Source: Sterolibacterium sp964500605 (lineage in GTDB: Bacteria > Pseudomonadota > Gammaproteobacteria > Burkholderiales > Rhodocyclaceae). From it: a stretch of 56,502 nucleotides of DNA. The notes below the pieces were generated by a model. It worked only from the letters and a program-made list of their open reading frames with translations. It did no database searches and was not told where the DNA came from. The stretch is taken from assembly GCA_964500605.1 (NCBI GenBank), contig CAZCOS010000006.1, positions 1-56,502 of the forward strand, read 5' to 3'. Both the position numbers and the translations under genes were made by a program. Numbering within the stretch: position 1 is the first letter of the stretch; each line of letters begins with the position of its first letter. Below, one piece after another: positions 1-8,659 of the stretch.

Positions 1-44
1 TTGCGTTATCTTAGTAATATCAATGGGTTATTGATAAATCAGGA

Positions 45-3000
45 GTGACTACCTACAATCCCGAGCCCCTGTATGTTCACGCGAGCTCGCGAGCCCATTC
101 CCCGCTCGCCATGCGCGAGATCAAGCGACGTTTCGAGAGTGGCGGTTCGCGCAAAGGAAGCCTGTACGACCCAGCAAACTGGGTGAAAGACCCAAACCAC
201 AAGGATGGGGTGCGCCCGGCTGTCGAAAAGGCGTTTGCTGATCTTGTTCAGGCTCTAAATGAGTCGCCCATGGCGGAGCGAGTCACGTTACTGGACAAGG
301 GCGCAAGTGATGGTTACTGGGGGCGGATCATCGAGCGTGGCGCGCGCAGCTTCGAGAATTACGTCATCAGCAAGCTGGCCCAGCGCGGGCAACAGAATGA
401 CTATCTTGCCAATGTCCGCAGTTTTGCGGAATGGAGCAAGATCGGCAAGAATGCAGAGCGTTATCCGTACCTGATGCCGAACGAAGAGGCTCCGGTGGTT
501 GCTGCGTTTGACAGCCTGTTCAGAACGATTGAGCATAAGGTTGGGGACGATGGCAAGACAGTGCTGTTCAGCCGCGCGTCCAATGGCACAAAGCAGTCTG
601 CGAGCAAACGCGCAGGATTGCCGCCGGTTTCGCAGTCAGTCATCGACGGGCTTGTCGCCGGGCTCCCGGGTGTACGGCAGGCCGCAGGTGATGCACGCAT
701 AACTACGCTTTTCTCGCCGAGTGAACTTCCCTCTGAGGTACTGGATCAGGCGCGCGCAGAAGGGATTCCGGAAAATGAAATTCATGGGGTTCTTTTCAAT
801 GGACGTGCCTACATTGTGCGCCAGAATCTCAAGACGCGGCAAGATGTCGAGGAAGTCCTGCTGCATGAGGTCATGGGGCACGGTGGTGTTCGCGCCCTGC
901 TTGGCGGCAGCCGCGTTGGTGTTTTGCTTGAGTCGTTCAACCGTGCCGGGGGCGTTCCCGGGCTGAGGCAAATTGCGAAGGCATACGGTGTGCTCGGTGC
1001 GCTGAACCAGCGTATTCCCAAGGGGGCATTGGATAACGCGCAGAAGGTCGCCCTGGTCGATGAGCTGCTGGCTTTGGCGCAAGGGAAGAACCAGAAATTA
1101 CGCCGGGTCGCGCTGGAGTGGGTTGGCAAGATTCGCAACTTCATCATTGCCGCGCTGGACAAGGCCGGGCTGCATGAAACCGCTGCGCGTCTGGACAAAT
1201 TCGACGCGACTGAAACGGCGAAGATGCTACGCGAGATGCGCGATGCGGTGATTGCTGGTGGGGATATTGGTGGGCATGGCGTTGCATTCATGATCGCCTG
1301 GCACGGCAGCCCGCATGATCATGACGGGTTTGATTCGAGCAAGATCGGCACGGGCGAGGGGGCGCAGGCTTACGGCTGGGGGATGTACTTTGCCGGGGCG
1401 CGGGAGGTGGCGGAGTGGTACAGGGAAAGGCTATCCGACAATCACGGGAAGGTTAAGCTCGCTTTCTTTTCTGCCGGACAGAGGGTTGAAGCAACCCCCG
1501 AGGTCCGCGCGGTGGCTTCCTATATCACGCCGACTCGACAGACGCAGGAAGCGAAGGTAATAGCCAAAAGGATGTTCCCGAATTTGTCAGATGCGATTGA
1601 TAAAGTTCCTGACGATATTGAGGTTCGCAATTCTGCTGGCCGTATCTATCAAGTCAATCTCGCCCCGGAGCAGGATGAATATCTGCTGTGGGACAAGCCG
1701 CTGAACGAACAGCCGGAGAAAGTTCGGGAGGCGCTGAAACGCGGCGACTTCATGGATTCGGTGCTCCATGAATACACAGGCCAGCAGTTCTACGAAGGTC
1801 TTGTGCGAGATGGCGTTACCTTTGATGGCCTGACGAGGCAAGAGGCTGCGAAATTAACGTCTGAAAAACTACAATCCCTCGGTATTCGCGGCATCAAGTA
1901 CCTGGACGGTAACAGCCGTGGGGCGAAAGAAGGCTCGCATAACTATGTGATCTTTGACGATGCCGATATTGAGATCACGGCGAAGTTCAGCCGCAGCAGC
2001 TCCATAAAAGCCGATTATGAATCCCGGATCGATGCGCTGTTTGCTGGGGAGAAGGCGAACCGGGTTGGCGTGGTCGTGCTGGATAAATCCGATGTTCTTG
2101 GGCTGCTTGGGTATGCTGACAAGCCTGTTGTTCTGCAAGAAAGCAAGGTTCTGGCCGGGCGTGACAATCATCCGCGCATGACATCGGAGGCGTGGAAGAA
2201 GGTTCCTGGATGGCTGGACAATCCAGCGGCCGTGTTCGATTCTGATACGGTGTCTGGTCGGCTGGTATTTATTGCACCTGAATTGGTGGATGGTGCACCA
2301 GTTCTGATGATTGTCGAGCCGCAACCAAGTGCATCCGGCGGAACCCAGATGAGCGTGAGCTTGTTGGTGAATGCCTATGACGCGCCGCGTGGCGTGCCGT
2401 TCATGCGATGGATTGGTGACGGACTTACCCGGTTTGTCGACCAAAAGAAATTCCCGGCTGTTTTCGCGCAATCGGTTGGGCGGCAATTGCCCAATACGGC
2501 ACTACACAACAAACCGGGAATGCGTCGCATCCTAACAGAAAAAAACCTGGTCGGGTGGCGCAAGGAAAACACAACAAGGAACAGTGCCGCAACAAGCACC
2601 TCGGGCACTCCCGCCGCCACCATCCGCGCCGCCATCCAGAAAGCCTACGGCAAGCTGCTGGACAGGCTCGAAGCCCGTGGCCTGGTGACGCTGACGCAGA
2701 CCCAGGAGGAAGCCATTGACGCGGCTGCCCAGGCGCGCGCTGCGGTGACTGGCGAGCGTGTGGAGGATGTGCGCAAGCGGGTGATGGCGAGCGTGAAGAA
2801 TAGCCTTTCACCCATGAAATCCATCGACGCCAATGTGCGGCGCGGCCGGGAGGCTTTGGCCAAGGCTTTGGCAGAAAAAACATCTGTCCATCGCGCGATG
2901 TTCCGCAATGATTTGGGGTGGGTGGATTTTGTTTGGGGCGATGCGGGGACTGTTAAGCCGTCAGGAAAAACTCGCGGCGGCATGGGTCTATCCCATATCC

Positions 3001-5594
3001 TTGAAGCAAGGCAACGAAAAGACGGTATGACCGAAGTAGAGTCGGTGGCTTTGCTTGACTCGATAGTGAATGCCATTGCTTCCGGGTCTGAGTTCAGCCG
3101 CCAGATATTTCTCAATACAACACGCGTTGGCCTTGAGAAATCAGGTGTTATCGTTTGGCTGACCAAGCGAAGCGGCTCAAATGCGTGGGTTGTAACCGGG
3201 TACGAAAAAACCTCCAGTGATACGGACGCGGGGAGAGCCACTTCCGTACCTACACGCACCCTTGCTTCGCTCACCCGCTCGGATGCGGCGGAGGTTTCTG
3301 AAAGTATTGATGATTCAGGGCTTGATGTCAAATTCAGCTCCAACGGCGACATCGAGGGCTTCTTCGACCCGGCATCCGGCAAGTCGTTCCTGATTGCCGA
3401 CGCGCTGACCGAAGAAACCGCGCCTGGCACGTTGATGCACGAGGTTGGGATTCACATGGCCGCCGAGAAGGATGGTCCCATGCAGAAGCTCATCACCCGC
3501 GCCGGCAAGCTGCGGCAGAAGTGGGCGAACAACAAGTTCGTGCAGGAAGCCGAGGCACGGATGCGTGAGGCTGGGGAAACGAGCGACGAGGAGTTTCTGG
3601 CTTACACGGTGACGCAGTACGAGAACAACCGCGCCGGGATGCCGGTGACGCTGGTTTCGCTCGCCAAGGACTTCATTGCCGCTGTGAAGGCGTGGATGTT
3701 CAATAAGGGCTACCTGCACACCAAGAATCTGACGGTGGCTGACCTGGCTGCCATTGCGCGGGCGAATGCACGGAAGATGGCACGGGGAATTGCATCGGGT
3801 GCGAATGCTGGTGCTACTGGTGTGGATACTCGCCAGTCAGTACAAAGGGACAACGTTAACAATAAGGACGTGCAGTTTGCGGCCAATGTGCTGGGCAGGC
3901 TTTCTGAGGAGGATGAGTTTTTCAGGCATCCGGTGAGCCAGAAAACAAGCCTGGACGGGGTGTTTTCGGATGTGTACAGAGATGCTGAGTATTTCGGCGA
4001 GCACACCCGCACAAATGAGCGAGACGCGACTGGGGCGGATCATCGTTTCGTGTTTCAGGGCCACACCGGCAAGACGTTCTATGTCTATACGACCGATGAT
4101 GGCAAGGTATGGATCGACGTTCTTGGTCTGAAGCCCGGCGATGGCGGGAATGCCATTTACGCTGCTGTTGCGAATTGGGCGTTCAACACGGGCAGGAAGT
4201 TCCAGGGCGACCCTGTTGGCGTATCGCCTGACGCGACCATCCGCCGCACGAGCAATATGCTCTCATCCGCTATCCGGTTTGGCACGACGAAGCATCTTGA
4301 GCCGTCGCCATCGCAGCTCAAAGGCGACCCGGAGAACGGAGTGGAACCACTGAAGTGGGGAAAAAACGATGCTGAAAACATCCGCAATCTGATCTATACT
4401 TTCCAGACGACGTTGTATAACAAGCTGCCAGGGCTGAAGGACATTCATTATGACTTCAAACATCATGGATTCTTTGACCAGTCTGGGCGTCCTGTACCCA
4501 GCGGATATTGGACTGCCGCCGCGAGAACAGATTTCGGACGAGCAGCTCGAGCAGGTGAAGCGTCGCTTCGCCGAGGCGCATTCCTCCAGTCCCTTATATC
4601 AAGCGAGATTGGCAAAAGACCCGAACTTCTGGGAGAGGTTCTCGCCAGGGCGAGTGAGATAGCAGGCGGCGATCTTCGGGCTCTTTTCTCAAGGGCATCA
4701 AGGCAAACTGGCGGCATCGGCAGGGCAACCGCCCCGCAGCGTCCTGCCGCTCCGCCCCCTGTCAATCCATGGCAACGCGCCAACGCAAAAGCCAAGGAGA
4801 TTCTCTCACCAGAGAATATCGACCGCGTGATCTATGAGATGCAGGACAAGTTTATTGACCTGAAGCGTCTGCGCGACCACATCAAGGCCATCGGCGGGGT
4901 CATCACCGATTTGAATGACGCCTACCTGGGCGAGGAGCTGTATCACCAGCGTCTGGCCAAGCGGGTGAAGAATTTCCAGGGGAACGAACTCAAGCCGCTG
5001 CTGGCCGACATGCGTAATCGAGGGATCGGGGTTGAGGAGTTTGAAACCTTCCTGCATGCCCGACACGCACCGGAAGCCAATGCGGAGATGGCGAAGCGCA
5101 ACCCGAATCAGGGGATGATTGACTCTGGTCGCCAGCAGGCTGCGGCTGCGGTCAAGGCTTTGGAGCTTCAACTTCAAAAAGCGAAAAACAAGGGGACGGC
5201 GACGGAGAGCATCGAGAAATCGCTGAACGATGCGCGTGGCGAGCTTGCAAACTGGAATAAGGCGCAGGCTTTCCAGGGGACGGAGGAGGAACGCTTGTCA
5301 CTCTCCGGTATGTCTGATGCCGAGGCACAGGCCATTATTGCGGACAAGGGCTACGACGCCGATCACTTCGTTGCAAAGATCGAGGCAACAGGCGCGAAGG
5401 CCGTGATTCCGCCCCGTTCCAGTCGCCTTACCCAGCGCAGCTTCGATCGCCATCTCTACCAAGACCGCAATCTGATTGAACGATTCTTCGCTCGCATCAA
5501 GCACTTTCGGCGTATCGCCACACGCTACGACAAACTCGCCAGCTCCTTCTTGTCGTTCGTTCATCTGGCATGTGCCTTCATCTGGCTGGCTTAA
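45..5594 (+). CDS. Polyvalent phage/ICE protein with toxin-like domains, fused at its end to an IS5-type transposase tail
   Basis: A 1849-residue reading frame opens at a GTG; an in-frame stop at 15-17 prevents much extension, and AGGA directly abuts the GTG, so the true start is uncertain. Residues 80-165 resemble the large polyvalent protein-associated domain LPD1. LHEVMGHGG near residue 273 and LMHEVGIH near 1132 are HExxH-like segments. From about 416 (AWHGSPHDHDGF, then GTGEGAQAYGWGMYFA) the protein resembles ADP-ribosyltransferases of polyvalent proteins. About 665-842 resembles the MuF C-terminal type. About 952-1056 (DLGWVDFVWGD, GLSHILEARQRKDG) resembles the phage barnase/colicin E5-like endoribonuclease family. 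About 1570-1760 is a helical segment of the PLxRFG protein type. Residues from about 1766 are not phage sequence but an IS5 transposase C-terminus. Such proteins are thought to be co-injected with phage or ICE DNA. This copy is probably a broken remnant. Domain names are from memory of the families. Confidence 0.75.
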   Translation: MTTYNPEPLYVHASSRAHSPLAMREIKRRFESGGSRKGSLYDPANWVKDPNHKDGVRPAVEKAFADLVQALNESPMAERVTLLDKGASDGYWGRIIERGARSFENYVISKLAQRGQQNDYLANVRSFAEWSKIGKNAERYPYLMPNEEAPVVAAFDSLFRTIEHKVGDDGKTVLFSRASNGTKQSASKRAGLPPVSQSVIDGLVAGLPGVRQAAGDARITTLFSPSELPSEVLDQARAEGIPENEIHGVLFNGRAYIVRQNLKTRQDVEEVLLHEVMGHGGVRALLGGSRVGVLLESFNRAGGVPGLRQIAKAYGVLGALNQRIPKGALDNAQKVALVDELLALAQGKNQKLRRVALEWVGKIRNFIIAALDKAGLHETAARLDKFDATETAKMLREMRDAVIAGGDIGGHGVAFMIAWHGSPHDHDGFDSSKIGTGEGAQAYGWGMYFAGAREVAEWYRERLSDNHGKVKLAFFSAGQRVEATPEVRAVASYITPTRQTQEAKVIAKRMFPNLSDAIDKVPDDIEVRNSAGRIYQVNLAPEQDEYLLWDKPLNEQPEKVREALKRGDFMDSVLHEYTGQQFYEGLVRDGVTFDGLTRQEAAKLTSEKLQSLGIRGIKYLDGNSRGAKEGSHNYVIFDDADIEITAKFSRSSSIKADYESRIDALFAGEKANRVGVVVLDKSDVLGLLGYADKPVVLQESKVLAGRDNHPRMTSEAWKKVPGWLDNPAAVFDSDTVSGRLVFIAPELVDGAPVLMIVEPQPSASGGTQMSVSLLVNAYDAPRGVPFMRWIGDGLTRFVDQKKFPAVFAQSVGRQLPNTALHNKPGMRRILTEKNLVGWRKENTTRNSAATSTSGTPAATIRAAIQKAYGKLLDRLEARGLVTLTQTQEEAIDAAAQARAAVTGERVEDVRKRVMASVKNSLSPMKSIDANVRRGREALAKALAEKTSVHRAMFRNDLGWVDFVWGDAGTVKPSGKTRGGMGLSHILEARQRKDGMTEVESVALLDSIVNAIASGSEFSRQIFLNTTRVGLEKSGVIVWLTKRSGSNAWVVTGYEKTSSDTDAGRATSVPTRTLASLTRSDAAEVSESIDDSGLDVKFSSNGDIEGFFDPASGKSFLIADALTEETAPGTLMHEVGIHMAAEKDGPMQKLITRAGKLRQKWANNKFVQEAEARMREAGETSDEEFLAYTVTQYENNRAGMPVTLVSLAKDFIAAVKAWMFNKGYLHTKNLTVADLAAIARANARKMARGIASGANAGATGVDTRQSVQRDNVNNKDVQFAANVLGRLSEEDEFFRHPVSQKTSLDGVFSDVYRDAEYFGEHTRTNERDATGADHRFVFQGHTGKTFYVYTTDDGKVWIDVLGLKPGDGGNAIYAAVANWAFNTGRKFQGDPVGVSPDATIRRTSNMLSSAIRFGTTKHLEPSPSQLKGDPENGVEPLKWGKNDAENIRNLIYTFQTTLYNKLPGLKDIHYDFKHHGFFDQSGRPVPSGYWTAAARTDFGRAARAGEASLRRGAFLQSLISSEIGKRPELLGEVLARASEIAGGDLRALFSRASRQTGGIGRATAPQRPAAPPPVNPWQRANAKAKEILSPENIDRVIYEMQDKFIDLKRLRDHIKAIGGVITDLNDAYLGEELYHQRLAKRVKNFQGNELKPLLADMRNRGIGVEEFETFLHARHAPEANAEMAKRNPNQGMIDSGRQQAAAAVKALELQLQKAKNKGTATESIEKSLNDARGELANWNKAQAFQGTEEERLSLSGMSDAEAQAIIADKGYDADHFVAKIEATGAKAVIPPRSSRLTQRSFDRHLYQDRNLIERFFARIKHFRRIATRYDKLASSFLSFVHLACAFIWLA
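3584..3932 (+). repeat. Direct repeat, copy A (349 bp)
   Basis: This part of the polyvalent gene recurs, apparently without a mismatch, at 5612-5960 with a constant offset of 2028 bp. It encodes the stretch from DEEFLAYTVTQYENN to about EEDEFFRHP. The shared block ends abruptly at both sides, which points to a rearrangement junction rather than tandem domain repeats. Confidence 0.93.
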
Positions 5595-5610
5595 TTGAGA
5601 ACACGCCCTA
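5335..5610 (+). mobile_element. 3' fragment of an IS5-family (IS427-like) insertion sequence
   Basis: Translation in the frame of the upstream gene gives ADKGYDADHF, a proline-containing IPPRSSR segment, and then NLIERFFARIKHFRRIATRYDK. These are the conserved C-terminal blocks of IS5-type DDE transposases, with the last catalytic Glu in the NLIER block. A stop codon at 5592-5594 is followed by TTGAGAACACGCCC, which reads as a terminal inverted repeat, and then TA, which would fit the 2-bp target duplication of the IS427 subgroup. Only about 270 bp of the element remains. Its left part is missing and the polyvalent gene joins it directly near 5335-5340. Confidence 0.8.
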
Positions 5611-5611
5611 A

Positions 5612-5960
5612 CGACGAGGAGTTTCTGGCTTACACGGTGACGCAGTACGAGAACAACCGCGCCGGGATGCCGGTGACGCTGGTTTCGCTCGCCAAGGACT
5701 TCATTGCCGCTGTGAAGGCGTGGATGTTCAATAAGGGCTACCTGCACACCAAGAATCTGACGGTGGCTGACCTGGCTGCCATTGCGCGGGCGAATGCACG
5801 GAAGATGGCACGGGGAATTGCATCGGGTGCGAATGCTGGTGCTACTGGTGTGGATACTCGCCAGTCAGTACAAAGGGACAACGTTAACAATAAGGACGTG
5901 CAGTTTGCGGCCAATGTGCTGGGCAGGCTTTCTGAGGAGGATGAGTTTTTCAGGCATCCG
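5612..5960 (+). repeat. Direct repeat, copy B (349 bp)
   Basis: Second copy of 3584-3932, directly after the right end of the IS5-family fragment. The two copies flank about 1.7 kb, and homologous recombination between them would delete the C-terminal third of the large gene together with the IS remnant. Confidence 0.93.
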
Positions 5961-6110
5961 CAACAAATCTCCAGCCCTACCCGGAGACTGGACACTCGAC
6001 ACCAACAATCAGGAAAGTGGATGGACGTCCATACGACCGCGGCTCAAATGCGATTTCTCATTTCACGCCACCATACCACCACGCCACCACGCGCAGCTTG
6101 GCGTAAATAA
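5612..6110 (+). pseudogene. Duplicated fragment of the polyvalent gene
   Basis: The frame repeats residues DEEFLAYTVTQYENN through EEDEFFRHP of the large upstream protein and then, after 5960, runs into unrelated sequence (PQQISSPTRRLD onward) until a stop at 6108-6110. It has no start codon of its own; the open frame begins inside the IS end. The 5961-6120 stretch matches neither the upstream gene nor anything I recognise and contains short CCACCA-rich runs. This is a rearrangement by-product and is unlikely to be expressed as a functional protein. Confidence 0.8.
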
Positions 6111-6120
6111 CGCGAATAGC

Positions 6121-6156
6121 AAAAGGACTTGCAAGCCTGAACCTGCAAGTCCTTTT
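6121..6156 (-). terminator. Intrinsic terminator of the tRNA-Lys(CUU) gene
   Basis: A perfect 13-bp stem (6121-6133 with 6144-6156) encloses a 10-nt loop; the stem ends in AAAA/TTTT, giving a T run on either strand. It begins 4 nt beyond the CCA end of the minus-strand tRNA-Lys gene, so its most likely use is to stop the tRNA transcript. Confidence 0.8.
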
Positions 6157-6160
6157 AAAT

Positions 6161-6236
6161 TGGTAGGCCGTGTAGGGATCGAACCTACGACCAACGGATT
6201 AAGAGTCCGCTGCTCTACCAGCTGAGCTAACGACCC
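6161..6236 (-). tRNA. tRNA-Lys (anticodon CUU)
   Basis: On the minus strand the sequence folds as a complete 76-nt tRNA with encoded CCA. The anticodon loop reads CUCUUAA, giving anticodon CUU at 34-36. The D-arm (TAGCTCAGCTGGTAGAGC) and the T-arm GGTTCGATCC are canonical. The acceptor stem GGGUCGU/ACGGCCU includes U4-G69 and G1-U72 wobble pairs. The gene's 3' end faces the prophage remnant, the usual geometry for a tRNA attachment site. Confidence 0.97.
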
Positions 6237-6338
6237 AATTTTGATGCCACGCTACTTCCGCGCCTTACTTGCGGATGTCAGCAAGATGGGAATTATATCT
6301 TCATCAAGCCAAAAATCTTCAAGTAGCCAAAAATTTTC

Positions 6339-6414
6339 TGGTAGGCCGTGCGGGACTCGAACCTGCGACCAACGGATTAAAAGTCCGCTGCTCTACCAAC
6401 TGAGCTAACGACCC
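6339..6414 (-). tRNA. tRNA-Lys (anticodon UUU)
   Basis: A second 76-nt minus-strand tRNA, very similar to the CUU gene, with anticodon loop CUUUUAA, so anticodon UUU. The T-arm is GGTTCGAGTCC and CCA is encoded. It lies 102 bp upstream of the other tRNA-Lys gene, so the two may be cotranscribed from right to left. Confidence 0.97.
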
Positions 6415-6452
6415 GAAAACAGCCCGCAATTATAGGGTTTGCTGCAAAAAAA

Positions 6453-7751
6453 TCAACTTTTATTATGGTCTGCGGGTGCTTTTGGATTGAATATCCGCAC
6501 GACACGGATACGGCGATCTTGAGCCTGAAGGATTTCCATGGGGATGTTGCCGATTTTCATGCTGAGCCCGGATTCAGGGATGTCCTGAAGATGCTCCAAA
6601 ATCAAACCGTTTATGGTTTTTGGACCTTCCAGCGGAAAATCAAGCGTAAGCAACCGGTTCAATTCACGCAAGGTGCGGTTTCCGTCCACAATCACGCTTT
6701 CTATGCCTCTCTCGTCTTTTTCCCAGCCCATACCGGAATGGCTCGGGAGGCTGGTTGTAAATTTTCCGATGATGTCTTCGATGATATCTTCCAGCGTCAG
6801 CAAACCGAGGAGTTCGCCGTATTCATCGACAACCAGGGCAATGCGTTGCCTATTCTCGAGAAAAAATGCCAACTGCGTGTAAAGTGATGTGCCAGCTGGA
6901 ACGTAATAGGGTTCCAATAGTTGTTCCTGCAATGATGCGAGATCGAAATCACCCGAAATGGCGGATGCGAGGAGACGACGATACGACAAAATCCCGATGA
7001 CATTTCCAGGGTCACCATCATAAACGGGCAATCTCGAGTGGAATGATGTACTTAGCTGATATCGAATTTCATCAATCGGGCTTTGTAGATTGATCCCTTC
7101 GATATCTCCACGCGGGGTCATGACATCTTCAACCGAGGACTTCTCCAGGTCAAAAAGATTAAGCAACATACTCTGGTGTTGATGAGGGATGAAGTGCCCT
7201 GCTTCGAGCACCATGGCGCGAACGTCTTCTGCCGATACGCGCGCTGCTTCATGCCCAAGTTTGGGTTGTAGGCGAAGCAGACGGAGCAAGGCGTTAACGA
7301 AAAGGTTAACGAACCAGACGAGGGGGTAACTCACCCGCAGCAATGGCGTTAACACGAAGCTGACGTGTCGAGCAACTGCATCCGGATGGTTTGCGCCGAC
7401 AACCTTTGGGGTGATTTCCGAGAATACGAGCAAACAAAAAGTGGCAAAGAGTGTTCCAGCTTCCATGGCCCATTTTTCCGCACCCAAAAGGGTTAGTGTG
7501 ATATGCCCGGTCAGCATGGCGGCAGCTGCATTGACGAGCGTGTTACCAAGCAGAATCACGCCCAGGAGTCGATCAACCTGATCGAGCAGCACCGTAGCCA
7601 GTTGCGCCCCGCGGTGCCCTTCCTTGGCCAAGTGACGGAGTCGATGCCGATTGCTGGCCATCATGGCCGTTTCAGACATCGAAAAGAAGCCGGAAATCAC
7701 GAGCAACAGGGCCAAAAGGGCAAACTGGCTCGTCAGAGATATTTCATCCAT
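6453..7751 (-). CDS. yfjD: HlyC/CorC (CNNM/DUF21-CBS) family membrane protein
   Basis: A 432-residue protein with an N-terminal DUF21/CNNM membrane domain (about 1-190; FALLALLLVISGFFSMSETA at the start), a CBS-domain pair with the preceding linker VEDVMTPRGDIEGI (about 205-335) and a C-terminal CorC/HlyC domain (about 345-425). The family is linked to Mg2+ or Co2+ homeostasis, and the CBS pair is expected to bind adenine nucleotides. It sits 43 bp downstream of ypjD on the same strand with ffh divergent, the same neighbourhood as in E. coli, which supports the assignment. Exact transport activity cannot be read from sequence. Confidence 0.9.
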   Translation of the reverse strand: MDEISLTSQFALLALLLVISGFFSMSETAMMASNRHRLRHLAKEGHRGAQLATVLLDQVDRLLGVILLGNTLVNAAAAMLTGHITLTLLGAEKWAMEAGTLFATFCLLVFSEITPKVVGANHPDAVARHVSFVLTPLLRVSYPLVWFVNLFVNALLRLLRLQPKLGHEAARVSAEDVRAMVLEAGHFIPHQHQSMLLNLFDLEKSSVEDVMTPRGDIEGINLQSPIDEIRYQLSTSFHSRLPVYDGDPGNVIGILSYRRLLASAISGDFDLASLQEQLLEPYYVPAGTSLYTQLAFFLENRQRIALVVDEYGELLGLLTLEDIIEDIIGKFTTSLPSHSGMGWEKDERGIESVIVDGNRTLRELNRLLTLDFPLEGPKTINGLILEHLQDIPESGLSMKIGNIPMEILQAQDRRIRVVRIFNPKAPADHNKS

Positions 7752-7794
7752 AGGAAAAGGTGGAACGTACCCGCACCGGGCGAGCGATAGCGAC

Positions 7795-8622
7795 TCAGAC
7801 GTTACGATGTAAAACGACTTCGACGACGAAATGGCTACCTACATAAGCCAACAGGAGCGTGGCAAAGCCCGCCAGCGTCCAGCGCAGAGCCAGCTTTCCC
7901 CTCCAGCCCCGCAGATGCCGCCCCAGTAGCAGGGCAGCAAAGATCATCCACGACAAAAAAGCAAAGAGGGTTTTATGATCAAAACTCATCGGCTTGCCAA
8001 AAAGGGCTTCAGAAAAGAAGACACCGGAAAGCAAGGTCAAGGTCAGCAAGATGAAGGCAATGTGAATGAGTCGAAAAAGGAGGGCTTCCATCGTCAACAA
8101 CGGTGGCAAGCCCGCTAACAAAGGTGGCAAACGACCTTTGTGCAGACTTTTCTCAGCAGCAGCCATCAATAAGGCATGCAGCGCGGCCAGGGTAAAGAGA
8201 CTATAGGACAGCATCGCCATGATGAAATGTGCACGAAAGGCGAGCGTATCGGTATTGGCTTGGAGGTGTGGACTAGGCATCAAGGCAGGCAGAAAGGCAC
8301 AAAGTGCAGCCAACGGAAATCCAAAGACCTGCAGCCCTTCCATCCGGGCGTAAAAGCTCTCTATCCAATACAGCGCAATGGCAAGCCAGAACATCATGGA
8401 CAAGGAAACTGAAAAGCCAAAGCGCATGATGCCATCAGCAAAGATGCTTTGCGCCAAAGCCATTCCGTGTGCAATCAGTGTGAATAGCAACAGCGTCCGT
8501 TCCCAGAAGCGCAACCCGCCCACTGGTTGGTTCAGTGCCGCACCACGCCAACGTGTTCGCCAAAAGTGAGCAGCCAAGCCAAGATAGGCAGAGGCAACCA
8601 GCAGATACAGTAGAATCGACAT
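7795..8622 (-). CDS. ypjD: Cytochrome c assembly (CcsA/CcmC-like) inner-membrane protein YpjD
   Basis: A 275-residue, strongly hydrophobic protein with about eight predicted membrane segments and the ccsA-type domain. HFIMAMLSYSLFTLAALHALL in the middle and GSHFVVEVVLHRNV at the end carry conserved His residues of the haem-handling family. Despite the fold similarity, YpjD (CorE) in enterobacteria is linked to metal export together with YfjD rather than to cytochrome c maturation. The start is an ATG only 37 bp from the divergent ffh start, so the two promoters must overlap or lie inside coding sequence. Confidence 0.88.
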   Translation of the reverse strand: MSILLYLLVASAYLGLAAHFWRTRWRGAALNQPVGGLRFWERTLLLFTLIAHGMALAQSIFADGIMRFGFSVSLSMMFWLAIALYWIESFYARMEGLQVFGFPLAALCAFLPALMPSPHLQANTDTLAFRAHFIMAMLSYSLFTLAALHALLMAAAEKSLHKGRLPPLLAGLPPLLTMEALLFRLIHIAFILLTLTLLSGVFFSEALFGKPMSFDHKTLFAFLSWMIFAALLLGRHLRGWRGKLALRWTLAGFATLLLAYVGSHFVVEVVLHRNV

Positions 8623-8659
8623 TCTTCCAGTTTACCCTATCCATTCGCAGATTCTCGCC

